A stretch of 64,000 bases of DNA from Pusillimonas noertemannii (GCF_003096595.1 NZ_QEKO01000010.1:23221-87220); one strand, 5' to 3'; numbered from the stretch's first letter, positions 48,272 through 58,819 are shown. The notes: generated by a model from the letters alone, not told the origin. Program-made: numbers and translations.

Positions 48272-48612
48272 CAGTGGTTTTCCTTGGCGTGGTTGATGGT
48301 GTAGCGGGGAATCTCGATGGTGAGGTCCTGGTCGGCCACCACGGCCTGGCAGGAAAGCCTCGAGTTCGGCTCGAGCCCCCAGGCGCGGTCAAGGTAGTCT
48401 TCTTCGTTGTCGGTGGCCTCTTCAAGCGAGTCGAAGCCCTGGCGCACGATTACGTGGCAGGTGGTACAGGCGCAGGAAAGCTCGCAGGCGTGCTCGATCT
48501 CGACCTCGTTGTCGAGCAAAATGCGGCAAATGGAAGTGCCCACAGGGGCGTCTTCGATAACGGCCCCTTGGGGACAGATGTCGGGGTGAGGCAGAACGGT
48601 AATCTTGGGCAT
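48271..48612 (-). CDS. fdx: isc-type [2Fe-2S] ferredoxin
   Basis: A 113-residue adrenodoxin-type ferredoxin that supplies electrons for cluster assembly. The ligands are in CELSCACTTC (Cys-x5-Cys-x2-Cys, near 38-47) and in LSCQAVV near 88. It starts 50 bases after hscA. Confidence 0.95.
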   Translation of the reverse strand: MPKITVLPHPDICPQGAVIEDAPVGTSICRILLDNEVEIEHACELSCACTTCHVIVRQGFDSLEEATDNEEDYLDRAWGLEPNSRLSCQAVVADQDLTIEIPRYTINHAKENH

Positions 48613-48662
48613 GTTGGTATGGGGGCCTGTAAATACTGGAAGCGCAGCCGCTGCGGGCCTAT

Positions 48663-50531
48663 TTATTTTCTGGACACTTCGTCCAGGGTCTTGCCCGACA
48701 GCGCCGCGCGTATGCTGCGGTCCATGCGCCGCGCGGCGAAAGAATCGGTGGCCGCGGCCAGGTCTTCACGCGTCTTGCGCAAGGTGTCGACGTCGTCCAT
48801 GGCCAGTACGCGGCCCGCGCGTTTCAGCAGGCCGGCGATGGCTTGGCTTTCTTCGGCGGTAAGCAGGTCTGCATCGCCGGCCAGGGCGGCGTTCACAGAC
48901 TCGACCAGCTGGCGCAGTTCGACCTGCTGTTCGCGCAGGGCGCGGGCGTGGGCGTCGCTGCCGGCGTTGTCCATGCCGGCCGCCAGCATCTGCGCTACCT
49001 CGTCGTCTGAAAGGCCGTACGAAGGCTTGACGGAAACCGACGCCTCGACGCCGGTACTGTCTTCGCGGGCGCTTACGTGCAGCAGGCCGTCGGCATCTAC
49101 CTGGAAGGTAACGCGGATGCGCGCGGCGCCCGCCACCATGGGCGGAATGCCCCGCAGCTCGAAACGCGCCAGCGAACGGCAATCGGCCACCAGTTCGCGC
49201 TCGCCCTGCACCGCATGGATGCTCATGGCCGTCTGGCCGTCTTTGAAAGTGGTGAATTCTTGCGCGCGCGCCACGGGTATGGTGCTGTTGCGCGGAATTA
49301 CGCGCTCTACCAGGCCGCCCATGGTTTCAAGACCCAGCGAAAGCGGGGTGACGTCAAGCAGCAGCCAATCGTCGTCGGGGCCGCGATTGCCCGCCAGCAG
49401 ATTGGCCTGCAGCGCGGCGCCCAGGGCCACCACGCGGTCGGGATCGAGGTCGGTAAGCGGTTCGGCGCCGAACAAACGGGCCACTTCGCTGCGCACCAGG
49501 GGCATGCGCGTTGCGCCGCCCACCATGACCACGCCCTTGATCTGCTCGCGCTCGAGCCCGGCGTCGCGCAAGGCGCGCGTTGCCGCATTGAGCGTGCGCT
49601 GCACCAGGGGCTGGGCCCAGCTCTCGAAATCGGCGCGTTCGAGCAAGCCTTGAACCCGCGAGCCGTCGGACAAATCGACCTGGAACGGCACCTGTTCGGC
49701 GTCGGACAAGGCCTCGCGGGCCGCACGGGCCGCCACGTGCAAGGCGCGCAAATCGCCCTTGCCCAGGGCCTGAAGCCGCTCTGCGGGCACCAGCCGCGAA
49801 ACAATGAGCGCGTCGAAGTCGTCGCCGCCCAGCTGCGTGTCGCCGCCCGTGGCTACCACTTCGAATACGCCCTTGGTAAGACGCAAAATGGAGATGTCGA
49901 AGGTGCCGCCGCCCAGGTCGTAGACGGCATAGATGCCTTCGGCCGCGTGGTCCAGCCCATAGGCAATGGCGGCGGCGGTAGGTTCGTTGAGCAGGCGCAG
50001 CACCGTCAGCCCCGCAAGCCGGCCCGCGTCGCGCGTGGCCTGCCGTTGGGCGTCGTCGAAATAGGCGGGCACGGTAATCACGGCGCCCACCAGGTCGCCG
50101 CCCAGCACGCCCTCGGCGCGCTCGCGCAGCACCGAAAGAATGTGGCTCGAGACCTCGACCGGCGAAAACCCGCCCTGCACGGTCTGAAGCCGCACGCCCT
50201 CAGCCTGTTCGGAAAACTCGTAGGCGGCGCCCTCGCGCCGGGCTTCTTCCAGTGAACGACCGATAAGGCGCTTGACCGAGGCGATGGTGTTGAGCGTGTC
50301 GGACGCCTGCCGGGCACGGGCTTCGTAGCCCACCTGCCTGCCCCCGTCGGCCAGGTAGCGCACGACCGAAGGCAGCAGCACGCGGCCTTCGGCATCGGAC
50401 AATACTTCGGGAACACTGCTGCGCACGGCGGCCACCAGGGAATGGGTGGTGCCCAGGTCTATGCCCACCGCCAGTTTGCGCTGGTGGGGAACCGGCGATT
50501 CGCCCGGCTCGGAAATTTGCAGTAATGCCAT
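48663..50531 (-). CDS. hscA: Fe-S assembly Hsp70 chaperone HscA
   Basis: A 622-residue specialised Hsp70 that releases the nascent cluster from IscU. The ATPase domain opens [15 protein letters not shown] near 23 and continues with [15 protein letters not shown] near 203. The substrate domain follows [14 protein letters not shown] near 392. The start is 6 bases after hscB. Confidence 0.96.
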   Translation of the reverse strand: MALLQISEPGESPVPHQRKLAVGIDLGTTHSLVAAVRSSVPEVLSDAEGRVLLPSVVRYLADGGRQVGYEARARQASDTLNTIASVKRLIGRSLEEARREGAAYEFSEQAEGVRLQTVQGGFSPVEVSSHILSVLRERAEGVLGGDLVGAVITVPAYFDDAQRQATRDAGRLAGLTVLRLLNEPTAAAIAYGLDHAAEGIYAVYDLGGGTFDISILRLTKGVFEVVATGGDTQLGGDDFDALIVSRLVPAERLQALGKGDLRALHVAARAAREALSDAEQVPFQVDLSDGSRVQGLLERADFESWAQPLVQRTLNAATRALRDAGLEREQIKGVVMVGGATRMPLVRSEVARLFGAEPLTDLDPDRVVALGAALQANLLAGNRGPDDDWLLLDVTPLSLGLETMGGLVERVIPRNSTIPVARAQEFTTFKDGQTAMSIHAVQGERELVADCRSLARFELRGIPPMVAGAARIRVTFQVDADGLLHVSAREDSTGVEASVSVKPSYGLSDDEVAQMLAAGMDNAGSDAHARALREQQVELRQLVESVNAALAGDADLLTAEESQAIAGLLKRAGRVLAMDDVDTLRKTREDLAAATDSFAARRMDRSIRAALSGKTLDEVSRK

Positions 50532-50537
50532 AAGGAT

Positions 50538-51071
50538 TCAGTGACGTCGATCGCGCAGTTCGTTGCGCAGGGACTGGGTTTCAGCAAGCAGCTTTTCGAT
50601 GAACATCCATTCGCGCACCTTGGCCGCGGCGCCATCGTAATCGTGTTGCTGGTCGATTAGATCGGCCACGAGCGCCTGGATGTCGCGGCGGCTGGCCTCG
50701 ATGCTGTCGTCAAGCGCCTGCGCCTGCTCGAGGCTTGCGGCCTGCCTGGCCTCGTCGAGCTGCTCGCGCCATTCCATCTGGCGCATCAGGAACTGGCCGT
50801 CCATGCGGGTGTTGTTTTCGGTTTGCAGGTCGCAGCCCGCCTTCTCGCACAGATAGCGCGCGCGGGCAATGGGAGACTTCAGGATGCGGTAGGCGTCATT
50901 GATGGTGGACGCCCATTGCATCGCGACCCGGCGTTCAGCCGGGCCGGCGGTGGCGTAGCGGTCGGGGTGCACCTGGGCGGCCAGGCGGCGCCAGCTTGCA
51001 TCGAGGGTATCGCTGTCAAGGGCAAACTGCGAAGGCAAACCGAACAGTTGAAAATAGTCTTCGCTTGCCAC
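50538..51071 (-). CDS. hscB: Fe-S assembly J-domain co-chaperone HscB
   Basis: A 177-residue J-type co-chaperone that brings IscU to HscA. The J domain (about 3-75) starts DYFQLFGLPSQFALD and has the HPD motif in QVHPDRYA near 32. The C-terminal three-helix domain binds IscU. The frame is open far upstream, but the family start corresponds to a GTG at 51071, one base after the iscA stop. Confidence 0.93.
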   Translation of the reverse strand: MASEDYFQLFGLPSQFALDSDTLDASWRRLAAQVHPDRYATAGPAERRVAMQWASTINDAYRILKSPIARARYLCEKAGCDLQTENNTRMDGQFLMRQMEWREQLDEARQAASLEQAQALDDSIEASRRDIQALVADLIDQQHDYDGAAAKVREWMFIEKLLAETQSLRNELRDRRH

Positions 51072-51072
51072 G

Positions 51073-51396
51073 CTACACCGTGAAGGACTCGCCGCAGCCG
51101 CAGGTGGCTTTCTCGTTGGGGTTGGTGAACTTGAACCCCTCGTTGAGGCCTTCGCGTCCATAGTCGAGCTGGGTGCCCTCGAGGTAGGCCAGGCTTTTGG
51201 GGTCGACAAACACCTTGACCCCGAAGTTTTCGAAGACGTGGTCTTGCGGATCGGGCTCGTCGACGTACTCGAGCTTGTAGGCCATGCCGGAGCAGCCGGT
51301 GGTGCGAACGCCCAAACGCAGACCCAGCCCCTTGCCCCGTTTTTCAAGGTAGCGGCCGATGTGTTCCGCTGCGGTCTGAGTAAGCGTGATAGCCAT
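51073..51396 (-). CDS. iscA: A-type Fe-S carrier IscA
   Basis: A 107-residue A-type carrier. The three conserved cysteines are in [13 protein letters not shown] near 35 and TCGCGESF near 100. It follows iscU by 5 bases in the conserved isc order. Confidence 0.96.
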   Translation of the reverse strand: MAITLTQTAAEHIGRYLEKRGKGLGLRLGVRTTGCSGMAYKLEYVDEPDPQDHVFENFGVKVFVDPKSLAYLEGTQLDYGREGLNEGFKFTNPNEKATCGCGESFTV

Positions 51397-51401
51397 ATGC
51401 G

Positions 51402-51785
51402 TTATTCCTGGTGCTTGTCTTTGTAGTTCTGGACCGCCGCCTTGATGGCGTCTTCGGCCAGAATCGAACAGTGGATCTTGACGGGCGGCAATGCCAGTTC
51501 TTCGGCGATTTGCGTGTTGCGGATTTCAAGTGCCTGGTCAAGCGTTTTGCCCTTGACCCACTCGGTAACCAGCGAACTGGACGCGATGGCCGAACCGCAG
51601 CCGTAGGTCTTGAAGCGCGCGTCTTCGATGACGCCGGCGTTGTTGACCTTGATCTGCAGCTTCATGACGTCGCCACAGGCCGGCGCGCCGACCATGCCGG
51701 TGCCCACGCTTTCGTCGGATTTATCGAATGCACCGACGTTGCGGGGGTTTTCGTAGTGGTCGAGTACTTTGTCGCTGTAAGCCAT
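51402..51785 (-). CDS. iscU: Fe-S scaffold IscU
   Basis: A 127-residue scaffold on which the new cluster is built. It contains [13 protein letters not shown] near 34, [12 protein letters not shown] near 62 and [12 protein letters not shown] near 103, the three cluster cysteines, plus the HscA-recognition stretch LPPVKI just before the last. Confidence 0.97.
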   Translation of the reverse strand: MAYSDKVLDHYENPRNVGAFDKSDESVGTGMVGAPACGDVMKLQIKVNNAGVIEDARFKTYGCGSAIASSSLVTEWVKGKTLDQALEIRNTQIAEELALPPVKIHCSILAEDAIKAAVQNYKDKHQE

Positions 51786-51809
51786 GGATTGGGCTCCTTC
51801 CTTTATATA

Positions 51810-53030
51810 TTAATGTGCCGCCCATTGGACAGAGTTCAAGTCGATGCCCTCTTGGGCCATTTCCCACAAGGGGGACATGTCGCGCAATTTGCTTACGCGG
51901 TCGACCACCAGCTTGATCGCGAAATCGATTTCTTGCTCGGTGGTGAAACGCCCCAGGGTGAAACGGATGGAGCTGTGCGCCAGTTCGTCGTTGCGGCCCA
52001 ACGCGCGCAGCACATACGAGGGCTCGAGGCTGGCCGAAGTACAGGCCGAACCGCTGGACACGGCAAGCTCTTTGATGGCCATGATGAGCGATTCGCCCTC
52101 GACATAGTTGAAGCTGATGTTGAGGTTGTGCGGCACGCGCTGCACCATATCGCCATTGACATAGACTTCGTCGAGCTGCGAAAGGCCCTTGTAGAGCCGG
52201 TCGCGCAGGCCGCGGATGCGTTCGTTTTCGGTTGCCATCTCAAGCCGGGCAAGGCGGAAGGCCTCGCCCATGCCCACGATTTGATGGGTGGGCAAGGTGC
52301 CCGAGCGGAAACCGCGCTCGTGGCCGCCGCCATGCATCTGGGCTTCGATGCGCACGCGGGGCTTGCGCCGCACGTACAGCGCGCCGATGCCCTTGGGGCC
52401 ATAGACCTTGTGCGCCGAGAAGGACATGAGGTCGACCTTGAGGGCCTGCAGGTCGATTTCGACCTTGCCCGCGCCCTGGGTGGCGTCGACGTGGAAGATA
52501 ATGCCTTTGTCGCGGCAGATTTCGCCCAGCGCGGCAATGTCTTGGATGACGCCGACTTCGTTGTTGACGTGCATCACCGAGGCCAGGATGGTGTCGGGAC
52601 GCAGCGCCGCCTTGAAGGCTTCGATGTCGACCAGGCCGTTTTCTTGCACGTCGAGGTAGCTTACCTCGAAGCCCTGGCGCTCGAGTTCGCGGCAGGGGTC
52701 AAGCACTGCCTTGTGTTCGGTTTTGACCGTGATGATGTGCTTGCCGCGGCCGGAATAGAAATGCGCAGCGCCCTTGATGGCCAGGTTGTCGGATTCGGTG
52801 GCCCCGGAAGTCCAGATGATTTCGCGCGGGTCGGCATTGACCAGCTGCGCGACTTCAGAGCGGGCCTGCTCGACGGCTTCTTCGGCGTCCCAGCCATAGG
52901 CATGGCTGCGCGAGGCGGGGTTGCCGAAGTTCTCATACAGCCACGGCACCATTTTTTCGACCACGCGGGGATCGACCGGCGTGGTGGCCGAGTAATCCAG
53001 ATAGACCGGTCGTGAAGGGGAAGACATCAA
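51810..53030 (-). CDS. iscS: cysteine desulfurase IscS
   Basis: A 406-residue PLP enzyme that takes sulfur from cysteine for clusters and tRNA thiolation. The PLP lysine is in SFSAHKVYG near 208 and the persulfide cysteine in [14 protein letters not shown] near 330. Length and ending are typical of group I desulfurases. The gap to iscR is 33 bases and to iscU 24. Confidence 0.97.
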   Translation of the reverse strand: MMSSPSRPVYLDYSATTPVDPRVVEKMVPWLYENFGNPASRSHAYGWDAEEAVEQARSEVAQLVNADPREIIWTSGATESDNLAIKGAAHFYSGRGKHIITVKTEHKAVLDPCRELERQGFEVSYLDVQENGLVDIEAFKAALRPDTILASVMHVNNEVGVIQDIAALGEICRDKGIIFHVDATQGAGKVEIDLQALKVDLMSFSAHKVYGPKGIGALYVRRKPRVRIEAQMHGGGHERGFRSGTLPTHQIVGMGEAFRLARLEMATENERIRGLRDRLYKGLSQLDEVYVNGDMVQRVPHNLNISFNYVEGESLIMAIKELAVSSGSACTSASLEPSYVLRALGRNDELAHSSIRFTLGRFTTEQEIDFAIKLVVDRVSKLRDMSPLWEMAQEGIDLNSVQWAAH

Positions 53031-53063
53031 GCGAGCTCCTAATGCGATATATGCCCTGCCGCC

Positions 53064-53573
53064 CTAGGCGGGCAGCGAGGACGTAATTTTAGCCTTGGCG
53101 GGCGGTTGCATGCGCAGGGCCGCCTGGGCCTCGCTGGCTTCTTTGACCAGCCGCATGCGTTGTTTGTCGACCAGGTCTTGCAAAGAGACCGAGTCGAGGT
53201 ATTCGACCATTTTGCGGTTGAGGGTTGTCCAGAGTTCGTGCGTCATGCACTTGCTGGACTGGCCGCTGCGGCCCACGTTGCAGTCTTCTTTGCCGCCACA
53301 GCTGGTGGCATCGAGGGGCTCGTCTACGGCGAAGATGATGTCGGCGACGGTAATGTTGCGAGCCAGGCGGGCCAGGGTGTAGCCGCCGCCGGGACCGCGC
53401 ACACTGTCGACGAGTTCGTGGCGGCGCAGCTTGCCGAACAACTGCTCGAGATATGAAAGCGAGATGTTCTGGCGCTGGCTGATGGCTGCGAGCGTGACGG
53501 GGCCGCTTTGCTGACGCAAAGCCAGGTCTATCATGGCAGTGACTGCAAAACGCCCCTTGGTGGTCAAACGCAT
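53064..53573 (-). CDS. iscR: Fe-S cluster regulator IscR
   Basis: A 169-residue Rrf2-family regulator that represses isc when it holds a [2Fe-2S] cluster. The winged helix opens MRLTTKGRFAVTAMIDLAL. Cluster cysteines and histidine are in CGGKEDCNVG..SSKCMTHELW (about 92-110). ATG 53573 with AAGGA at 6 bases fits the family; an upstream ATG would add 17 unrelated residues. Two IscR-type sites lie upstream, indicating autoregulation. Confidence 0.96.
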   Translation of the reverse strand: MRLTTKGRFAVTAMIDLALRQQSGPVTLAAISQRQNISLSYLEQLFGKLRRHELVDSVRGPGGGYTLARLARNITVADIIFAVDEPLDATSCGGKEDCNVGRSGQSSKCMTHELWTTLNRKMVEYLDSVSLQDLVDKQRMRLVKEASEAQAALRMQPPAKAKITSSLPA

Positions 53574-53623
53574 GGTTGTTCCTTGCCTGCTACGAGTTGC
53601 GGCCGGCGGCGGTGCGCCCGCCA

Positions 53624-53648
53624 ATACCCGACCAATTAAGTCAAGTAT
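53624..53648 (-). promoter_or_regulatory. IscR type 1 binding site, proximal
   Basis: On the minus strand the 25-mer runs from ATACTTGACT to GGTCGGGTAT and matches the E. coli type 1 IscR consensus at 23 of 25 positions by my count. It overlaps a TATACT -10 candidate (53644-53649), 51 bases before iscR. Confidence 0.8.
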
Positions 53649-53653
53649 AGCAA

Positions 53654-53678
53654 ATTCCCGACTGATTTGATAGGGTAT
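53654..53678 (-). promoter_or_regulatory. IscR type 1 binding site, distal
   Basis: A second 25-mer, ATACCCTATC to AGTCGGGAAT on the minus strand, matches 21 of 25 consensus positions. Its centre lies 30 bases (about three helical turns) from the proximal site. Confidence 0.65.
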
Positions 53679-53686
53679 GCGCCCAT

Positions 53687-53717
53687 AAAAAAACCGTGCT
53701 GGATGCGCGGTTTTTTT
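53687..53717. terminator. bidirectional terminator between the phosphatase gene and iscR promoter
   Basis: AAAAAAACCG (53687-53696) pairs with CGGTTTTTTT (53708-53717) around an 11-base loop, giving an A/T-flanked hairpin. It ends transcription of the phosphatase gene, 28 bases after its stop. Confidence 0.75.
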
Positions 53718-53744
53718 ACCGTGAAGCCATGGCCCTGCGGGGAA

Positions 53745-54236
53745 TCAGGCCGCCTGGTACTGGGTGACACGCTTGCGCACGACCTCGAGCACGCCCTGAC
53801 AGGCATCTTCGAGGTAGTCGAGCACCTTGGAGAAGCCTTCGACGCCGCCGTAGTAAGGATCGGGCACCGTGGCTTCTTCGAACTCGTTGGCAAAGCGCAT
53901 GAGCAGCATGAGCTTGTGATGGTAGACCTTGGGGCACTGCTGTTGCAGTGCAGAAAGATTTTCCCAGTCCATGGCCAGGATCAGGTCGTACTCGCGAAAA
54001 TCTTCGGGCTTGACCTGACGGGCGACACAATGGGAAATGTCGTAGCCGCGCTTGCGCGCAGCCGCCTGCGCACGGGCGTCGGGGGATTCGCCCAAGTGGA
54101 AAGTGTGAGTGGCGGCGGAATCGACCTGGACGACACCGGACAGACCGGCTTCGTCGATCATATGGCGAAAAACGCCCTCTGCGCTGGGTGAGCGGCAGAT
54201 ATTACCCATGCAAACGAAAAGTACCTTAGTCATCAT
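53745..54236 (-). CDS. low-molecular-weight protein-tyrosine phosphatase
   Basis: A 163-residue LMW-PTP. The P-loop CMGNICRSPS (Cys9, Arg15) and the catalytic acid in VPDPYYGG near 131 are present. Such enzymes often act on bacterial tyrosine kinases of capsule systems, but none is near, so the substrate is open. In related genomes this gene also neighbours iscR. It stands between a terminator and a 436-base gap, so it is probably monocistronic. Confidence 0.9.
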   Translation of the reverse strand: MMTKVLFVCMGNICRSPSAEGVFRHMIDEAGLSGVVQVDSAATHTFHLGESPDARAQAAARKRGYDISHCVARQVKPEDFREYDLILAMDWENLSALQQQCPKVYHHKLMLLMRFANEFEEATVPDPYYGGVEGFSKVLDYLEDACQGVLEVVRKRVTQYQAA

Positions 54237-54672
54237 AGGTCAAATTGTGAGGGAAAACCCGCAATAAGGCAATAGATTCCGCTAGGCCATTCAACCGGCG
54301 ACATGTCTGTTGACAAGCAAAAAATCTCGCGGAAATAAGGCCTTACAAGCGCCCTGCGAGTTGGTGGAGGACAGTCCTGAAATCGGGCAAATCACGGCTT
54401 TATGCGGTGCAGCAAAGATTCGGCGGCATATGCTTATGACAGAGTGATGAACACCGCATAAGGTTCCCGAGGAAAATTTCAGGCCCTGCGGCTCGGCTTG
54501 TCCCGCACTGGCTTGCGTTGCAATGCAGCATCACTTGACGGCGGTCCGTCAATTTCTGTTGGAAAAGTGCAACGAAAAGTATTTGGCCGAACTTAGACGC
54601 CCCTACCCTTGCATTCCGGAGCGCAGCAGCGAAAGCTGGAACTTGGATATTTCGGAGGGCAGCTCGGCGTTC
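54237..54672. other. 436-bp gap between phosphatase gene and uvrB
   Basis: No supported gene. It contains an exact 10-bp inverted repeat (54400-54409 with 54452-54461) spaced by 42 bases and is less GC-rich than the genes around it. It could hold a small RNA; nothing matches a family I can recognise. Confidence 0.4.
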
Positions 54673-56700
54673 TCAGCTTAAGAGGGCCTGCTGCTTGAGG
54701 CGGTTCAGCGCGTCGCGCGCCGCGGCGGCCTGCTCGAACTCCAGGTTGCGGGCATGGTCGGTCATGGCCTTTTCGAGACGCCGGATTTCGCGTGCCAGCA
54801 GTTTGTCGTCGGCCAGGATCTCGGGTGCCACTCCGGTATCGGCCGGAGCCTGGGCCGGAGCCAGAACACCGTCGATCAGCTCGCGCACCGCCTTGCTGAC
54901 GCCCCGGGCCGTAATGCCGTGGTGTTCGTTGAACTCGAGCTGCTTGGCCCGGCGGCGCTCGGTCTCGCCGATGGCTCGGTGCATGGAATCGGTGATGCGA
55001 TCGGCATACAGTATGGCCTGGCCGTTGAGGTTGCGCGCGGCGCGGCCGATGGTCTGGATGAGGCTGCGTTCGGACCGCAGGAAACCCTCTTTGTCGGCAT
55101 CCAGAATGGCCACCAGGGAAACCTCGGGTATGTCCAGCCCCTCGCGCAGCAGGTTGATGCCCACCAACACGTCGAAGGTGCCCAGGCGCAGGTCGCGCAG
55201 TATCTCTACCCTTTCCACCGTGTCGATGTCAGAGTGCAGATAGCGCACCTTCAGGCCGTTTTCGCCCAAGTAGTCGGTAAGGTCTTCGGCCATGCGCTTG
55301 GTCAGCGTGGTGACCAGCACCCTTTCGTGCTTGGCCACGCGCAGCTTGATCTCGCCCAGCAGGTCGTCCACCTGGGTAACGGCCGGCCGCACCTCGACCC
55401 GGGGGTCGACCAGGCCAGTGGGCCGCACGACCTGCTCGACCACGTTGTCGGCGTGCTCTTTCTCGTAATTGGCGGGCGTGGCCGACACAAAGACAGTCTG
55501 GCGCATGCGCTGCTCGAACTCCTCCATCTTGAGGGGCCGGTTGTCGAGCGCCGAAGGAAGGCGAAAGCCGTAGGTGACCAGGGTTTCTTTGCGCGAACGG
55601 TCGCCCTTGTACATGGCGCCCAGCTGGCCCATGGTGACGTGGCTTTCATCGATGAACATCAGGGCGTCGGCCGGCAGATAGTCGATGAGGGTGGGCGGTG
55701 GCTCGCCCGGCGCGGCGCCCGACAGGTGGCGCGAGTAGTTCTCGATGCCCTTGCAAAAGCCCAGTTCTTGCAGCATTTCAAGATCGAAGCGGGTGCGCTG
55801 CTCGAGCCGCTGGGCCTCGACCAGCTTGTTCTCGGCCATGAAAAAGGCCAGGCGGTCGCGCAGCTCGTCCTTGATGGTTTCGATGGCCCTCAATACGGTT
55901 TCGCGCGGCGTCACATAGTGCGAGCGCGGGAACACGGTAAAGCGCAGCACTTTCTGGCGAATCTTGCCGGTAAGGGGGTCGAACAGCTCGAGCGATTCGA
56001 CCTCGTCGTCGAACAGCGTAATGCGCACCGCCAGTTCGGCGTGTTCGGCCGGAAACACGTCTATGGTTTCGCCGCGTGCGCGGAAGGTGCCGCGCGCAAA
56101 CTCGACGTCGTTGCGCTCGTACTGCATGGCCACCAACCGGGCCAGCAGCTCTTGCCGGGGAATGGAATCGCCCGTGCGCAGCGTAAGCACCATGGCGTGG
56201 TAGTCGCCCGGGTTGCCTATGCCGTAGATGCACGAGACCGAGCCCACGATGATGGTGTCGCGGCGCTCGAGCAGGCTTTTGGTGGCCGAAAGGCGCATCT
56301 GCTCGATGTGCTCGTTGATGGAGGAATCCTTTTCGATGAAAAGGTCGCGCGCCGCCACGTAGGCCTCGGGCTGGTAGTAGTCGTAGTACGAGACAAAGTA
56401 CTCGACCGCATTGCGCGGAAAGAACTCGCGGAATTCGGCATACAGCTGCGCCGCCAGCGTCTTGTTGGGGGCCAGCACGATGGCCGGCCGCCCGGTCTGG
56501 GCAATGACGTTGGCCATGGTGTAGGTCTTGCCCGAACCGGTAACGCCCAGCAGGGTCTGGAACATCAGGCCGTCGTTGATGCCCTCTACCAGCGCATCGA
56601 TGGCCACGGGCTGGTCGCCCGCCGGCGGATACGGCTGGTAGAGCTCGAAGGGGCTGTTCGGATACTGTATGAATCCGGGGGCTTTCAATGTGGCTGCCAT
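54673..56700 (-). CDS. uvrB: excinuclease ABC subunit B
   Basis: The damage-verification helicase of nucleotide excision repair, 675 residues. Walker A GVTGSGKT at 52-59, the beta-hairpin region [11 protein letters not shown] near 95, helicase motifs including [10 protein letters not shown] near 347 and [14 protein letters not shown] near 520, and the C-terminal UVR motif ([22 protein letters not shown]) that contacts UvrC. No CTGT-N8-ACAG SOS box was found in the 117-base region shared with the divergent aminotransferase gene. Confidence 0.97.
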   Translation of the reverse strand: MAATLKAPGFIQYPNSPFELYQPYPPAGDQPVAIDALVEGINDGLMFQTLLGVTGSGKTYTMANVIAQTGRPAIVLAPNKTLAAQLYAEFREFFPRNAVEYFVSYYDYYQPEAYVAARDLFIEKDSSINEHIEQMRLSATKSLLERRDTIIVGSVSCIYGIGNPGDYHAMVLTLRTGDSIPRQELLARLVAMQYERNDVEFARGTFRARGETIDVFPAEHAELAVRITLFDDEVESLELFDPLTGKIRQKVLRFTVFPRSHYVTPRETVLRAIETIKDELRDRLAFFMAENKLVEAQRLEQRTRFDLEMLQELGFCKGIENYSRHLSGAAPGEPPPTLIDYLPADALMFIDESHVTMGQLGAMYKGDRSRKETLVTYGFRLPSALDNRPLKMEEFEQRMRQTVFVSATPANYEKEHADNVVEQVVRPTGLVDPRVEVRPAVTQVDDLLGEIKLRVAKHERVLVTTLTKRMAEDLTDYLGENGLKVRYLHSDIDTVERVEILRDLRLGTFDVLVGINLLREGLDIPEVSLVAILDADKEGFLRSERSLIQTIGRAARNLNGQAILYADRITDSMHRAIGETERRRAKQLEFNEHHGITARGVSKAVRELIDGVLAPAQAPADTGVAPEILADDKLLAREIRRLEKAMTDHARNLEFEQAAAARDALNRLKQQALLS

Positions 56701-56817
56701 GCAAAAAAGAGGGGGCGCTAAGGCCGGGTTTGGTGGACAGTGCTAGGGTTAACCCCTTATTATCTCACTATTGCAGTTCATTTATTGCACATTCACCCCT
56801 CTCCTTCCCCATCCAAC

Positions 56818-58017
56818 ATGACCTCTCTTTTCGATGCTGTCGAACTCGCTCCCCGCGACCCCATTCTTGGCCTGAACGAACAATACAACTCAGATACCCG
56901 TCCCCAGAAAGTCAATCTGGGCGTGGGCGTGTATTACAACGACGAGGGACGAATTCCGCTGCTCCGCGCTGTGCGCCAGGCAGAGGTTCAACGCATCGAA
57001 GCCGCCGCCGCGCGCGGCTATCTGCCCATCGACGGCCTGGCCGCATACAACAAGGCGGCGCAGGTCCTGCTGCTGGGCGAAGGCTCCGAAGTCATCGCTT
57101 CCGGCCGCGCCCTTACGGCCCAGGCCCTGGGCGGCACCGGTGCGCTCAAGATCGGCGCCGACTTCCTGCGCCAGCTGCTGCCGCAGTCCAAGGTGGCCAT
57201 CAGCAACCCCAGCTGGGAAAACCACCGCGCCCTGTTCGAACGCGCCGGCTTTACCGTCGAAACCTATCCTTACTACGACCCGGCCACCCACGGCCTTGAT
57301 TTCGACGGCATGCTGGCCGGCCTCAAGGCCCTGCCCGCCAAGACCGTCGTGGTATTGCATGCCTGCTGCCACAACCCCACCGGCGTCGACCCCACCTTCG
57401 AGCAATGGCAGCAGATCGCCCAAGCCGTCAAAGAAGGCGACCTGGTGCCCTTCCTTGACATCGCCTACCAGGGCTTCGGCGAAGGCCTGGAAGAAGACGC
57501 CTCGGTGGTGCGCCTGTTCGCCTCGCTCGATCTCACCATGCTGATCAGCTCGTCGTTCTCGAAATCGTTCTCGCTGTACGGCGAGCGTGTAGGCGCCCTG
57601 ACCCTGGTCACCTCGTCGCAAGATGAAAGCGCGCGCGTCCTCAGCCAGCTCAAGCGGATCATCCGCACCAACTACTCCAACCCGCCCACCCATGGCGGCA
57701 CGGTGGTGTCCACGGTGCTCAACACGCCCGAACTGCACGGCCTGTGGGCTGAGGAACTGGCCCAGATGCGCGACCGCATTCGCGCGGTGCGCACCCAGCT
57801 GGTCGAAAAGCTCAAGGCCCGCAACGTGGCCCAGGATTTCGATTTCGTGCTGGCCCAGCGCGGCATGTTCTCGTATTCGGGCCTTAGCGCCGAGCAGGTC
57901 GAGCGGCTGCGCGTCGAGCACGGCGTGTATGCGGTCAGCAGCGGCCGCATCTGCGTCGCGGCGCTCAACAGCGGCAACATCGACTACGTGGCCAACGCCA
58001 TCGCGCAAGTGCTGTAA
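56818..58017 (+). CDS. aspartate/aromatic amino acid aminotransferase
   Basis: A 399-residue class I PLP aminotransferase of the AspC/TyrB type. N-terminal DPILGLNEQYNSDTRPQKVNLGVGVY is diagnostic. Other features are NPSWENHRALFERAG near 128, HACCHNPTGVDPT near 180 and the PLP lysine in SSSFSKSFSLYGERVG near 246. It interconverts aspartate, tyrosine or phenylalanine with their 2-oxo acids; AspC against TyrB preference cannot be settled by eye. ATG 56818 is chosen by family N-terminus. A strong terminator follows. Confidence 0.92.
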   Translation: MTSLFDAVELAPRDPILGLNEQYNSDTRPQKVNLGVGVYYNDEGRIPLLRAVRQAEVQRIEAAAARGYLPIDGLAAYNKAAQVLLLGEGSEVIASGRALTAQALGGTGALKIGADFLRQLLPQSKVAISNPSWENHRALFERAGFTVETYPYYDPATHGLDFDGMLAGLKALPAKTVVVLHACCHNPTGVDPTFEQWQQIAQAVKEGDLVPFLDIAYQGFGEGLEEDASVVRLFASLDLTMLISSSFSKSFSLYGERVGALTLVTSSQDESARVLSQLKRIIRTNYSNPPTHGGTVVSTVLNTPELHGLWAEELAQMRDRIRAVRTQLVEKLKARNVAQDFDFVLAQRGMFSYSGLSAEQVERLRVEHGVYAVSSGRICVAALNSGNIDYVANAIAQVL

Positions 58018-58072
58018 GCCTTCGGGCGGCGCCGGCCCTTTGCGGCCGCGCCGCGCCAGGCCATGCGCGCAC

Positions 58073-58116
58073 AATCAAGCCGGCCGGGCGACAAGCCCCG
58101 CCGGCTTGATTTTTTT
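58073..58116 (+). terminator. rho-independent terminator after the aminotransferase gene
   Basis: A perfect 12-bp stem (AATCAAGCCGGC at 58073-58084 with 58100-58111) is followed by a T-run. It separates the aminotransferase from lexA. Confidence 0.88.
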
Positions 58117-58138
58117 CCTGAACTAAAGCAGAATGCTC

Positions 58139-58166
58139 TTGACTGTACAAAAACACAGGTTATAAC
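58139..58166 (+). promoter_or_regulatory. lexA promoter with SOS box
   Basis: TTGACT (58139-58144), 16 bases and TATAAC (58161-58166) form the promoter. The LexA site CTGTACAAAAACACAG (58143-58158) fits CTGT-N8-ACAG and covers the spacer, so LexA represses its own gene. Confidence 0.85.
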
Positions 58167-58171
58167 GCGCA

Positions 58172-58819
58172 ATGGCTACCAAGCTTACCGAACGCCAGCA
58201 ACAGATCCTCGATCTCATTCGCAGCGACATCGCGCGTACCGGCTTTCCGCCCACGCGCGCCGAAATCGCGCGCGCCCTGGGCTTTCGTTCGGCCAACGCC
58301 GCCGAAGACCATCTGCGCGCCCTGGCCCGCAAGGGCGCCATCGAGCTCACCGCCGGCGCCTCGCGCGGCATCCGCCTGCTCGAATCCCAGCCCGAATCCC
58401 CTTCGCCCTCGCCTGTCGTCGCGCTGGCGCATATGCTGCTGCCCATCGTGGGCCGGGTGGCTGCGGGCAGCCCCATCTTGGCGGCCGAACACGTAGAACG
58501 CGAAATCGGCGTCGAACCCTCGCTGTTCACCCAGGCGCCTGATTACCTCTTGCGCGTGCGCGGCCTCAGCATGCGCGACGCCGGCATCCTCGACGGCGAC
58601 CTGCTGGCCGTCAAAAAGGCGGCCGAGGCCCGCAATGGCCAAATCGTCGTTGCGCGCCTGGGCGACGAAGTCACCGTCAAGCGCCTGCAGCGCTCGGGCG
58701 GCACCCTGCAGCTCCTGCCCGAAAACCCCGATTTCCAGCCCATCGTCGTTACCGCACAAGACGACTTCTCTCTTGAAGGCATCGCGGTGGGCCTCATCCG
58801 CAATACGCCGCTGCAGTAA
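58172..58819 (+). CDS. lexA: SOS repressor LexA
   Basis: A 215-residue repressor. The N-terminal winged helix is residues 1-70 ([28 protein letters not shown]). RecA-stimulated self-cleavage would occur at Ala98-Gly99 in VAAGSP. The catalytic pair is Ser133 (GLSMRD) and Lys170 (VTVKRL), exactly 37 residues apart as in E. coli. A 5-base gap from the -10 to ATG implies a very short or leaderless 5' end, or an additional downstream transcription start. Confidence 0.96.
   Translation: MATKLTERQQQILDLIRSDIARTGFPPTRAEIARALGFRSANAAEDHLRALARKGAIELTAGASRGIRLLESQPESPSPSPVVALAHMLLPIVGRVAAGSPILAAEHVEREIGVEPSLFTQAPDYLLRVRGLSMRDAGILDGDLLAVKKAAEARNGQIVVARLGDEVTVKRLQRSGGTLQLLPENPDFQPIVVTAQDDFSLEGIAVGLIRNTPLQ

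Noticed and set aside
54361..54395. RNase P RNA-like string GGAGGACAGTCCTG
   Set aside because: It only loosely resembles the P4 region; no partner ACAGNRA region or surrounding helices are found.
54754..56721. 655-codon frame antisense to uvrB
   Set aside because: Shadow of uvrB, with H/G/Q/A-rich composition typical of antisense frames in high-GC DNA.
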